A stretch of DNA of 6,764 nt from Sphingobium sp. (GTDB lineage Bacteria; Pseudomonadota; Alphaproteobacteria; Sphingomonadales; Sphingomonadaceae). How positions within the stretch are numbered: the first letter of the stretch is position 1; every line of letters begins with the position of its first letter. A program made the translations under genes and the position numbers. Below the pieces are notes generated by a model that did no database searches, was not told where the DNA came from, and was given only the letters and a program-made list of their open reading frames with translations. Of the stretch, positions 1-5,172 are shown one piece after another. The stretch is from the NCBI GenBank assembly GCA_030148625.1, contig JASBTC010000270.1, positions 1 through 6,764 of the forward strand, read 5' to 3'.

Positions 1-3
1 CGA

Positions 4-426
4 ATGGCGTTTCGGGAAAAGATCGCGTGGCTGACGCTTGGCGGACTGGCGCTCGCCTTTGGCCCCTATTTCTTCATGCTCGCGATGCTGGGCAATCAAC
101 CCTGGCTGCTCGGCCCCGCCAGCGCGGGATTGTTCATCGCGGTGGTGATCCTGCTCACCATCGGCATGACGATCGGCAGCATCCTGATCGCGCTGAGCAA
201 TGTCCGCGACGCGGAACGGCCGAGCGACGAACGCGATCGCGAGATCGCACGGCGCGCATCGTCGATCGCCTATGCCGTGCTGATCCCAACGCTGTTCCTG
301 GCGCTGGCGACATTGCTCCTCGGCCTGGGTCAGGCCGTGCTGGTCAATGCCATACTCGGCGCGATCGTGATCGCCGAGCTGGTACGCTGCACGATCGAGA
401 TACGCGGCTATCGGCGGGGCTGGTGA
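4..426 (+). CDS. Four-helix integral membrane protein, DUF2178-like, partner of an XRE regulator
   Basis: This 140-residue protein is almost entirely hydrophobic, with likely membrane segments at about residues 8-29, 38-64, 87-107 and 109-131. A charged loop between the second and third helices carries the motif [13 protein letters not shown] (about 74-86). A similar D-E-R-D/E loop is typical of small membrane proteins of the DUF2178 type, which often sit beside short XRE regulators. The biochemical role of such proteins is unknown. Its TGA stop overlaps the ATG of the regulator gene by one base (TGATG), so the two are probably co-transcribed and translationally coupled. The ATG at position 4 is the first visible start, but only three bases lie upstream. 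No ribosome binding site can be checked, and the true start could lie outside the window. The gene boundaries are fairly certain; the family name is tentative. Confidence 0.75.
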   Translation: MAFREKIAWLTLGGLALAFGPYFFMLAMLGNQPWLLGPASAGLFIAVVILLTIGMTIGSILIALSNVRDAERPSDERDREIARRASSIAYAVLIPTLFLALATLLLGLGQAVLVNAILGAIVIAELVRCTIEIRGYRRGW

Positions 427-638
427 TGGCGGGGAAACGCATCACCAACACCATCCGCACCCTGCGCTTCCTGGCCGGGGAGATGACGCAGGCCGAACTC
501 GGCGAACGCGTCGGCGTGACGCGACAGACCATCGCGGCGATCGAACAGGGCAAATACTCCCCCTCGCTCGAAACCGCGTTCCGCATCGCCGATATCTTCG
601 GCAAGCCACTGCACGAGGTGTTCGGCTGGGAAGTGTGA
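426..638 (+). CDS. Short XRE-family helix-turn-helix transcriptional regulator
   Basis: This 70-residue protein is essentially a single Cro/C1-type helix-turn-helix domain. The first HTH helix is TQAELGERV (about 21-29) and the recognition helix is [11 protein letters not shown] (about 32-42). The next part, [24 protein letters not shown], is the conserved tail of the very short XRE regulators. There is no sensor or dimerisation domain, so it probably acts as a small dimeric DNA-binding protein in the cytoplasm. The ATG at 426 overlaps the stop of the membrane protein gene, and a G-rich ribosome-binding stretch (GGCGGGG, 413-419) lies inside that upstream gene. A longer reading frame through this region exists from position 27, but its N-terminal part is arginine-rich shadow sequence. 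In similar pairs the regulator is thought to control its own operon. Here the target is unknown because the promoter lies outside the window. Confidence 0.9.
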   Translation: MAGKRITNTIRTLRFLAGEMTQAELGERVGVTRQTIAAIEQGKYSPSLETAFRIADIFGKPLHEVFGWEV

Positions 639-669
639 AGCCGGGCTATTGCGCCGACCTTACCTATCC

Positions 670-763
670 TTTTGTCATTCCCGCGAACGCGGGAATCCAG
701 CTTTTCCGTGGAGCACCAAAAAGAAGAAGAAGCTGGATTCCCGCGTTCGCGGGAATGACAAAA
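670..763. repeat. Perfect 34-bp inverted repeat of the ATTCCCGCG dispersed-repeat type
   Basis: Positions 670-703 and 730-763 are exact reverse complements (34 of 34 bases), separated by a purine-rich 26-base spacer. Each arm contains its own near-perfect palindrome, ATTCCCGCG-AA-CGCGGGAAT on the left (677-696) and the TT-centred version on the right. The element can therefore fold as one long hairpin or as two small ones. The ATTCCC...GGGAAT core resembles the dRS3-type repeats of Neisseria and the repeats found in many other proteobacterial genomes. The element lies between two convergent genes, where such repeats are commonly found, and may help end both transcripts. No U-run follows either outer end, so classical intrinsic termination is not shown. 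It accounts for most of the 155-base gap at 639-793. Confidence 0.9.
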
Positions 764-793
764 AATGGCTTCGATCCGGCTTGTCCTGCCCCC

Positions 794-1831
794 CTAACGC
801 CTCAACGTCGCAACCGCGATGCCGGGAAAATCGCTGAACACGCCATCGACGCCAAGCGCGGCGAACTGCCCGATCTCTGCCGCGAGATCGCCGGCCTTGC
901 GCGGATCCACGCCCTTTCGCATCTCCAGCGGCAGGAAATAATTCTCGGCGCGGAAGGTCCAGACATGGACCTTGAGGCCCGCCGCATGCGCGTCCTTGAC
1001 CAGGCTGGTCGGCGCGCCCGAACGGCCGAGCACGGTGCGCGGCACGATCATCTCCTTGGCCGTGCCGATGCCGTCGGCGGTCTTCGCCACCTCGGCAAGC
1101 CCGGCGGGTGTCGCCAGCGCGGCATAGGTCTTGCCCGATCCATCGGCCGGCCCGCCGCTGGCATCCATCAGGAAGATCAGCCTGAGCCCGGTCAGGCCGC
1201 GCAGCGTCTTCAGATTCTCCAGCTCGAACGACTGGATGAAGACCGGATCGTCCTTCGCCTTATAGCCGTTCTTCGCGAGCAGCGCGGCCAGTGGCACCTC
1301 GAGAGCCAGGCCGATCGAGCGGAAGTAGCTGGGATGCTTGGTCTCGGGATACAGCCCGATCCGGCGGCCGGTTTCCTTCTCCTTCGCCCGGGCAAGATCG
1401 ATGATCTCCTGGAAGGTCGGGATCTCGAACTTGCCGTCATAGGCCGCGTTGCCCGGCCGCAGCATCGGCAGCCTTTCCTTCGCGCGCAACGTCTTCAACT
1501 CGGCAAGCGTAAAATCCTCGGTGAACCAGCCGGTCACCGACTGGCCGTCGATCGTCTTCTTCGCCTTGCGCGCCGCGAATTCGGGATGATCGGCGACATC
1601 GGTGGTGCCCGATATCTCATTCTCGTGGCGCGCCACCAGCACGCCGTCCCTGGTCATCACCAGATCGGGCTCGATGAAATCGGCCCCCTGCTCGATCGCC
1701 AGCCTATAGGATGCGATCGTATGTTCGGGCCGCTCGCCGCTGGCGCCGCGATGCGCGATCACGATCGGACTGGCGAGCGCCGGCGCGGTCATCGCAAGCG
1801 ACGCCAGTGACAGGAAAATGGACCAGCGCAT
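794..1831 (-). CDS. glpQ: Periplasmic glycerophosphodiester phosphodiesterase (GlpQ type)
   Basis: This enzyme hydrolyses glycerophosphodiesters to glycerol-3-phosphate and an alcohol, allowing phospholipid head groups to be scavenged. The 345-residue protein begins with a cleavable signal peptide (about 1-20, ending ALA-SP), which places it in the periplasm. The GDPD barrel follows. It has VIAHRGASG (His27, Arg28) and PEHT (36-38), then Glu54 and Asp56 in IEPDLVMTRDG, His69 in ARHE, and PETK with Glu163 and Lys165. Near the end comes DGVFSDFP. These match the catalytic histidine pair and metal ligands of E. coli GlpQ. A strong ribosome binding site GGAGGG (1836-1841) lies four bases before the ATG, fixing the start. 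It is the last gene of the minus-strand run, 42 bases after yffB. There is no glycerol-phosphate transporter in view, so its link to the other operon genes is not obvious. Confidence 0.93.
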   Translation of the reverse strand: MRWSIFLSLASLAMTAPALASPIVIAHRGASGERPEHTIASYRLAIEQGADFIEPDLVMTRDGVLVARHENEISGTTDVADHPEFAARKAKKTIDGQSVTGWFTEDFTLAELKTLRAKERLPMLRPGNAAYDGKFEIPTFQEIIDLARAKEKETGRRIGLYPETKHPSYFRSIGLALEVPLAALLAKNGYKAKDDPVFIQSFELENLKTLRGLTGLRLIFLMDASGGPADGSGKTYAALATPAGLAEVAKTADGIGTAKEMIVPRTVLGRSGAPTSLVKDAHAAGLKVHVWTFRAENYFLPLEMRKGVDPRKAGDLAAEIGQFAALGVDGVFSDFPGIAVATLRR

Positions 1832-1873
1832 GAAACCCTCCGCATCGCGAAGCCATTCCCTGGCGCGGCTTGG

Positions 1874-2224
1874 TTACGCCTTGATGGCGGCTTCATAACG
1901 TTCGGGCTTGAACCCGACGATGGTCTCGCCGCCCAGGTCGAGCACCGGCCGCTTGATCATCGACGGATTGGCCTGCATCAGCGCCACCGCCTTGTCGGCA
2001 TCGATGCCCTGCTTGTCGGCATCGGGCAGCGCGCGAAAGGTGGTGCCGGCGCGGTTGAGGATCACTTCCCAGCCATGTTCGGCCACCCAGCCGCGAAGCT
2101 TCGCAGCATCGGCGCCCAGCGCCTTGTAATCGTGGAAATCATAAGCGACGCCATGGCTCTCCAGCCAGGTCCGCGCCTTCTTGATCGTGTCGCAATTCTT
2201 GATGCCGTACATTGTAATGGTCAC
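1874..2224 (-). CDS. yffB: YffB/ArsC-like thioredoxin-fold protein (Spx/MgsR superfamily)
   Basis: This 116-residue cytoplasmic protein closely resembles E. coli YffB. It has the N-terminal MYGIKNCDTIKKA, the central ILNRAGTTFR, the IKRP loop (Arg92) and a GFKPERY tail. The fold is that of glutaredoxin-like arsenate reductases. Cys11 is the only cysteine, the second position of a CxxC pair being Ile14, so it cannot act like Spx with an intramolecular disulfide. YffB proteins have been proposed as glutathione-dependent thiol reductases; arsenate reduction is not established for this branch. The start is GTG at 2222-2224. GGGAG (2231-2235) lies six bases before it and overlaps the end of the preceding gene, whose stop is three bases upstream. 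An internal ATG at 2210-2212 is less well placed. Co-transcription with the genes on both sides is very likely. Confidence 0.9.
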   Translation of the reverse strand: MTITMYGIKNCDTIKKARTWLESHGVAYDFHDYKALGADAAKLRGWVAEHGWEVILNRAGTTFRALPDADKQGIDADKAVALMQANPSMIKRPVLDLGGETIVGFKPERYEAAIKA

Positions 2225-2227
2225 GCG

Positions 2228-2464
2228 TCACTCCCGCTCACCGAATTCCGAGACGATCCGGCTGCCGCCGCGCAGCAGCCGGCCTCCGGCATGTTCCTCG
2301 CATGCGTCCTCCGCCTCCTGCACGCTCTGGAAAATGCCCAGCTTCTCCCAGCCATACCAGCGGCGGCGCTGGGCGATGTACCAGTCGGTCCAGGTGCGAC
2401 CGCTGAAGATCGCCTCGATCATCGACTTGCGCTGATGGATCACGCGATACCGGGTCTTCGTCAC
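2228..2464 (-). CDS. Small conserved-looking hypothetical protein, rich in aromatic and basic residues
   Basis: I do not recognise a characterised family. The product is 78 residues, soluble, with no signal peptide or membrane helix. The N-terminal half is basic and aromatic, with a tryptophan-rich patch TWTDWYIAQRRRWYGWEK (Trp25, Trp28, Trp36, Trp39). The C-terminal half is acidic around QEAEDACEEH and contains the sole cysteine, Cys55. The start is GTG at 2462-2464, which overlaps the TGA of the acetyltransferase gene as GTGA. Its own stop lies three bases before the yffB GTG. This tight packing between two recognisable genes and the non-random composition argue that it is real. The Trp/Arg patch could bind nucleic acid or a partner protein, but that is only a guess. 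No function is assigned. Confidence 0.75.
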   Translation of the reverse strand: MTKTRYRVIHQRKSMIEAIFSGRTWTDWYIAQRRRWYGWEKLGIFQSVQEAEDACEEHAGGRLLRGGSRIVSEFGERE

Positions 2465-2874
2465 TTATTGTCGAGCCTCTTGCCGATCGTCGCCACCTTT
2501 TGAACCTCATAGCCGATGGCGGCGTAGAAACCGAGCGCCTGAACATTGTCGTCACGCACCATCAGCCTGATCGCAGGGCAGCCGACCGCTTCGAGCCACG
2601 CCTCCGCAGCCTTCATCAAGTCGCGACCGAGCCCGGACCGCCGCCGATCGGGTGCAACCGCGAGATAATAGACCCAGCCGCGATGGCCGTCGAAACCGAC
2701 CATCACCGATCCCGCCAGCGCATCGCCATCCCATAGCCCGAGAATCGCCGAGGACCGCCCCTCGATCGCGATCCGCGCATCGGAGGCCGGATCGTTCCAG
2801 GGGCGCGTCAGCCCGCATGCCTCCCACAGCGCCACGAGCGCGGGGATCGCGTCGAGCCCGAGCGGCGCGATCAC
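2461..2874 (-). CDS. ypeA: GNAT-family N-acetyltransferase, YpeA-like
   Basis: This is a 137-residue single-domain GNAT acetyltransferase that would transfer acetyl from acetyl-CoA to an amine. The layout matches E. coli YpeA. An early LWEACGLTRPWNDP (about 18-31) is followed by the central GFDGHRGWVYYLAVAPDRRR. The acetyl-CoA pyrophosphate loop RRSGLGRDLM is the Q/RxxGxG/A motif A. The end is DNVQALGFYAAIGYE and KRLDNK. The natural substrate of YpeA proteins is not known. The reading frame extends upstream to 3015, but the extra 47 residues are arginine/glycine-rich shadow of the Rid gene. The correct start is GTG at 2872-2874, which overlaps the Rid stop as GTGA and begins the protein exactly where the family does. 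Its own stop again makes a GTGA overlap with the next gene, so translation is probably coupled through all three. Confidence 0.9.
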   Translation of the reverse strand: MIAPLGLDAIPALVALWEACGLTRPWNDPASDARIAIEGRSSAILGLWDGDALAGSVMVGFDGHRGWVYYLAVAPDRRRSGLGRDLMKAAEAWLEAVGCPAIRLMVRDDNVQALGFYAAIGYEVQKVATIGKRLDNK

Positions 2875-3263
2875 CCCGCGCTCGCCCGCATCGCGGTCAC
2901 CTCGATCTCCACCTTCATCTCCGGCGCGACGAAGCCGGAGACGATCAGCCCGGTCGCCGCCGGGCGGATCTCGCCAAAGGTTTCGGCGAGCACGGGCACG
3001 ATCGCGTGCCACCAAGCAATATCGGTGACGTAATAGGTGGCGCGCACCACATCGGCCATCGCGAAACCCGCCTCGTCCAGCGCGGCGGCGATCACGCGAA
3101 AGGCGTTGCGCGCCTGTTCCGCCGCATCGTCGGGCATGATCCGCGTATCCGGATCATAGCCGGTGCAGCCCGCCACGAAGCAGAAATCGCCCTGCACCAC
3201 CGCGCGCGAATAGCCGATGGTCGCTTCGAAAGGCGATCCGCTCGAGATCAGACGACGGCTCAT
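2871..3263 (-). CDS. Rid/YjgF/YER057c/UK114-family protein lacking the canonical catalytic arginine
   Basis: This 130-residue protein has the Rid fold. It begins RLISSGSPFEATIGYSRAVVQGDFCFVAG, continues with AAEQARNAFRVIAAALDEAGFAMADVVRATYYVTD and ends KVEIEVTA. Canonical RidA is a homotrimer that hydrolyses reactive enamine/imine intermediates made by PLP enzymes, using Arg105 in a P-x-R-S motif. Here the matching stretch is RPAATGL (100-106). The aligned position is Ala103 or Thr104, so the arginine is absent, as in the Rid4-7 subfamilies. Imine deaminase activity is therefore doubtful and another ligand or reaction is likely. The start chosen is the ATG at 3261-3263, eight bases from AGGAG. 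The ATG two codons upstream is only two bases from it. It is the first gene of the minus-strand run, and its stop overlaps the acetyltransferase GTG. Confidence 0.88.
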   Translation of the reverse strand: MSRRLISSGSPFEATIGYSRAVVQGDFCFVAGCTGYDPDTRIMPDDAAEQARNAFRVIAAALDEAGFAMADVVRATYYVTDIAWWHAIVPVLAETFGEIRPAATGLIVSGFVAPEMKVEIEVTAMRASAG

Positions 3264-3271
3264 GGGCATCA

Positions 3272-3276
3272 CTCCT
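3272..3276 (-). promoter_or_regulatory. Shine-Dalgarno site deciding the Rid start
   Basis: On the minus strand AGGAG is followed by two in-frame ATGs at 3267-3269 and 3261-3263. Spacings are two and eight bases, so the second ATG is the likely start. Confidence 0.6.
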
Positions 3277-3321
3277 GCGATTCTGGATGCGGCCCGAATA
3301 ACCCGCCAACACGCGTCCGCA

Positions 3322-3369
3322 AGAGCATCTCCAATACTTAGGATTTGACCTAAGTATTGGAGATGCTCT
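3322..3369. promoter_or_regulatory. Perfect 21-bp palindrome in the divergent Rid/ArsR control region (probable operator)
   Basis: Positions 3322-3342 and 3349-3369 are exact reverse complements (21 of 21), with a six-base spacer ATTTGA. The inner part, CAATACTTAGG and its complement, is AT-rich against GC-rich surroundings. The site lies 59 bases from the Rid start and 34 bases from the ArsR start. ArsR-family dimers bind inverted repeats over their own promoters, and this one overlaps the predicted promoter of the arsR gene, so it is a good operator candidate. It could instead be a member of a dispersed palindromic repeat family, or form a hairpin in RNA. It is not followed by a U-run, so a terminator is unlikely. 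Confidence 0.7.
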
Positions 3370-3372
3370 AAA
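3345..3372 (+). promoter_or_regulatory. Predicted sigma-70-type promoter of the ArsR-SRPBCC operon
   Basis: TTGACC (3345-3350) matches five of six bases of the -35 consensus. TCTAAA (3367-3372), after a 16-base spacer, matches four of six of the -10 consensus. Transcription would begin near 3380, leaving a leader of about 23 bases. The right arm of the palindrome fills the spacer, so a bound repressor would block polymerase. No comparably good promoter is seen for the Rid operon on the other strand. Confidence 0.45.
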
Positions 3373-3402
3373 CGTCGCTCATCGAGTCGCAGCGAGGATC
3401 GC

Positions 3403-3756
3403 ATGATGATGCCAGCCAGCCAGACCGCACCGGTGATAGACGGCATCTTCAAGGCGCTGTCCGATCCGACGCGGCGCCATGTGCTGGAACGGCTGAGCGC
3501 GCGGCCGGCCTCGGTGAGCGAGCTAGCCGCCCCCTATCGCATGGCGCTGCCAAGCTTTGTCGAGCATCTGAAGGTGCTGGAGAAAAGCGGGCTGGTGCGA
3601 TCGCGCAAGGCCGGACGGGTGCGCACCTACAGCCTCGCGCCCGAACAGTTGAAGCTCGCCGAAGACTGGCTGGGGAAGCAGCGCACGCTCTGGGAGCGAC
3701 GGCTCGACCGGCTCGATGCCTATCTGTTGACGATGAAAGAGGAGACGCCCGAATGA
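3403..3756 (+). CDS. ArsR-family winged-helix transcriptional repressor, cysteine-free
   Basis: This 117-residue regulator carries the ArsR winged helix. The N-terminal helix is IFKALSDPTRRHVLERL (about 15-31). SVSELAAPYRMALPSFVEHLKVLEKSGLV (about 37-65) holds the recognition helix, and RSRKAGRVRTYSL forms the wing. The C-terminal part, EDWLGKQRTLWERRLDRLDAYL, is a helix suited to dimerisation. There is no cysteine, so metal sensing of the ArsR/SmtB type through thiolates is ruled out. It belongs with the ArsR regulators that accompany AHSA1/SRPBCC proteins. Three ATG codons lie in tandem from 3403. GAGGA (3394-3398) suits the second one (3406) about as well as the first, so the start is uncertain by one or two residues. 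The stop overlaps the next gene as ATGA. Self-repression through the upstream palindrome is likely. Confidence 0.9.
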   Translation: MMMPASQTAPVIDGIFKALSDPTRRHVLERLSARPASVSELAAPYRMALPSFVEHLKVLEKSGLVRSRKAGRVRTYSLAPEQLKLAEDWLGKQRTLWERRLDRLDAYLLTMKEETPE

Positions 3757-4232
3757 CATCACCCCTCGGAAAAACCGACCCCAGGCTCGACCTCGTGCTC
3801 GAACGCGAGATCGACGTGCCCGTCGAACTGGTGTGGAAAGCATGGACCACGCCCGACCATCTCAGGAACTGGTTCGTGCCCAAGCCCTGGACCGTCACCG
3901 AATGCGAGATCGACCTGCGCGTCGGCGGCACCTTCCGCACCGTGATGCGCTCGCCCGAGGGCGACGAATTCCCCAATCTCGGCTGTTATCTGGAGATCGT
4001 GCCCAATCAGCGGCTGATCTTCACCGACGCGCTGCTGCCCGGCTTCCGCCCGGCACCCAAGCCCTTCTTCACCGCCGGCCTGCTGCTCGAACCCACCGCG
4101 ACGGGCACGCGCTACACCGCGATCGCGGTCCATGCCGACGAGGCCGGCCGCGAAACCCACGAGAAAATGGGCTTCCACGAAGGCTGGGGCACGGTGGTCG
4201 ACCAGATGGTCGCCTATATCAAGGCCAACTGA
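3753..4232 (+). CDS. SRPBCC (AHSA1/START-like) ligand-binding protein
   Basis: This 159-residue cytoplasmic protein shows the activator-of-Hsp90 homology 1 form of the SRPBCC fold. Its hallmarks are EREIDVPVELVWKAWTTPDHLRNWFVP (about 17-43), DLRVGGTFRTVMRSPEG with GCYLEIVPNQRLIFTD, and the long C-terminal helix HEKMGFHEGWGTVVDQMVAYI that closes a hydrophobic cavity. Such proteins bind small hydrophobic molecules. Bacterial members paired with ArsR regulators are common but mostly have no known ligand. The ATG overlaps the stop of the repressor gene by four bases (ATGA), so the two products are made together. A reasonable inference is that the protein binds, sequesters or modifies a compound to which the operon responds. 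The frame is clean, and no second domain is present. Confidence 0.92.
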   Translation: MTSPLGKTDPRLDLVLEREIDVPVELVWKAWTTPDHLRNWFVPKPWTVTECEIDLRVGGTFRTVMRSPEGDEFPNLGCYLEIVPNQRLIFTDALLPGFRPAPKPFFTAGLLLEPTATGTRYTAIAVHADEAGRETHEKMGFHEGWGTVVDQMVAYIKAN

Positions 4233-4258
4233 CCCGCCGCACCAGCGATGATTCCAGA

Positions 4259-4286
4259 CGCCCGCCGCATATCCATGCGGCGGGCG
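4259..4286 (+). terminator. GC-rich hairpin after the ArsR-SRPBCC operon
   Basis: CGCCCGCCGCAT (4259-4270) and ATGCGGCGGGCG (4275-4286) form a perfect 12-bp stem with a four-base loop, ATCC, 26 bases after the SRPBCC stop. The stem is very stable, but only a weak tract (CAGCCTTGT) follows rather than a run of T. It may be an imperfect intrinsic terminator or an mRNA 3'-end stabiliser. Confidence 0.55.
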
Positions 4287-4323
4287 CAGCCTTGTGCGGC
4301 ATGCGGATGGTGCCGAGCAACCT

Positions 4324-4368
4324 TTCAAGAAACTCGAACATAATATCGGAACTTATCCCAGTATTTCA
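4324..4368 (+). promoter_or_regulatory. AT-rich block, likely promoter region of the hydrolase-XapX-amidohydrolase run
   Basis: In the 212-base gap between 4232 and 4445, this block is clearly AT-rich compared with its surroundings. CATAAT (4339-4344) matches five of six bases of a -10 box, but no good -35 lies 16-18 bases upstream, which would suit an activator-dependent promoter. No regulator gene lies directly beside it. The rest of the gap holds only the hairpin at 4259-4286. Confidence 0.35.
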
Positions 4369-4444
4369 TCGAGCCGATTCTCCATATCACCGGCTTCACG
4401 GCAGCGCTGCTGGCCGGAGCAAGCCAAGGAATGGAGATTTCGCA

Positions 4445-5107
4445 ATGACCCTCACCGCCACCCCGACCCCCGGCAAGAGCCTGCTTTCCCCGACCGATCA
4501 CGCGCTCGTCCTGATCGACTTCCAGTCGCAAATGGCCTTCGCCACCAAGTCGATTGATCCCACGCTGCTGCGCAACAATGCCGCGCTGGTCGCCAACGCC
4601 GCCGCAGGCTTCAACGTCCCCACCATCCTGACCACCGTCGCCGAAAAGAGCTTTTCCGGGCCGATGTTCAGCGAGGTCACCGATGCCTTTCCGGGCCAGA
4701 CACTGCTCGACCGCACGTCGATGAACACATGGGAAGACGCGGCGGTGATCGACGCGGTCAACCGGATCGGCAAGGAACGTCTGGTGTTTGCGGGCCTGTG
4801 GACCTCGGTCTGCATCGTCGGCCCCGTCGCTTCCGCGATCGACCAGGGCTTCGACGTCTATTTCATCGCCGACGCCTGTGGCGACATTTCCGAGGAAGCG
4901 CATGAACGCGCGGTCCAGCGCATGATTCAGCTCGGCGCCAAGCCGATGACCGCGCTGCAATATCTGCTCGAACTGCAGCGCGACTGGGCGCGCGCCGAAA
5001 CCTACGACTTCACGACCGGCGTCGCGAAGCGATGGGGCGGCGCCTATGGCCTGGGCGTCACCTATGCCAAGACCATGTTCGGCGCGTCCGAGGGCGGCCA
5101 CGCCTGA
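4445..5107 (+). CDS. Isochorismatase-family cysteine hydrolase, YcaC-like
   Basis: This 220-residue protein has the isochorismatase-like fold of cysteine hydrolases that act on amides or related bonds. Asp25 in LVLIDFQSQ and Cys123 in [11 protein letters not shown] are the expected catalytic acid and nucleophile. The basic member of the triad is probably Arg90 in [12 protein letters not shown]. Further YcaC-like stretches are [59 protein letters not shown] and a C-terminal tail. YcaC proteins form large rings, and their natural substrate is unknown. The ATG at 4445 has GGAG (4433-4436) eight bases upstream. An upstream in-frame extension to 3833 is shadow of the SRPBCC gene and the gap. It is the first gene of the right-hand run, with the alpha/beta hydrolase 65 bases downstream. 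Confidence 0.92.
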   Translation: MTLTATPTPGKSLLSPTDHALVLIDFQSQMAFATKSIDPTLLRNNAALVANAAAGFNVPTILTTVAEKSFSGPMFSEVTDAFPGQTLLDRTSMNTWEDAAVIDAVNRIGKERLVFAGLWTSVCIVGPVASAIDQGFDVYFIADACGDISEEAHERAVQRMIQLGAKPMTALQYLLELQRDWARAETYDFTTGVAKRWGGAYGLGVTYAKTMFGASEGGHA

Positions 5108-5116
5108 CCCTTTGCG

Positions 5117-5136
5117 GGCCGGGCACCCGCCCGGCC
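5117..5136 (+). other. Intercistronic hairpin between the two hydrolase genes
   Basis: GGCCGGGC (5117-5124) and GCCCGGCC (5129-5136) form a perfect 8-bp GC stem with an ACCC loop, nine bases after the first hydrolase stop. There is no U-run. It may stabilise the upstream mRNA, or attenuate and so lower expression of the downstream genes. Chance in GC-rich DNA cannot be excluded. Confidence 0.45.
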
Positions 5137-5172
5137 TGTCCATCGATCGCATCATATCGAAAGGATTCCGCC

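Noticed and set aside
670..763. A CRISPR-like or toxin-antitoxin repeat structure.
   Set aside because: Only two arms exist and they are inverted rather than direct, with no spacer series and no cas genes.
649..837. Possible small plus-strand protein containing HSRERGNP and DSRVRGND.
   Set aside because: These peptide strings are the well-known false translation of the ATTCCCGCG inverted repeat. The frame lies on the repeat and runs into the opposite-strand phosphodiesterase gene.
635..1810. Long plus-strand frame of 391 codons.
   Set aside because: It is antisense to the clear GlpQ-type gene. It is rich in Arg, Gly, His and Leu as shadow frames in GC-rich DNA are, and its start lies in the repeat region.
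2875..3015. N-terminal extension of the GNAT protein by 47 residues.
   Set aside because: The extra residues are Arg/Gly/Asp-rich shadow of the Rid gene, and the family start coincides with the GTG at 2872-2874.
3264..3452. N-terminal extension of the Rid protein by 63 residues.
   Set aside because: It would run through the palindrome and into the divergent ArsR gene. The Rid fold begins at the ATG next to a good ribosome binding site.
4345..4378. ATCGG ... CCGAT inverted pair upstream of the YcaC-like gene as a regulator site.
   Set aside because: Five-base arms 24 bases apart are easily found by chance, and no partner regulator gene is adjacent.
4325..5155. Long minus-strand frame opposite the YcaC-like gene.
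   Set aside because: The opposite frame carries a full catalytic motif set and a good ribosome binding site; this one has no recognisable motif and shadow-like composition.
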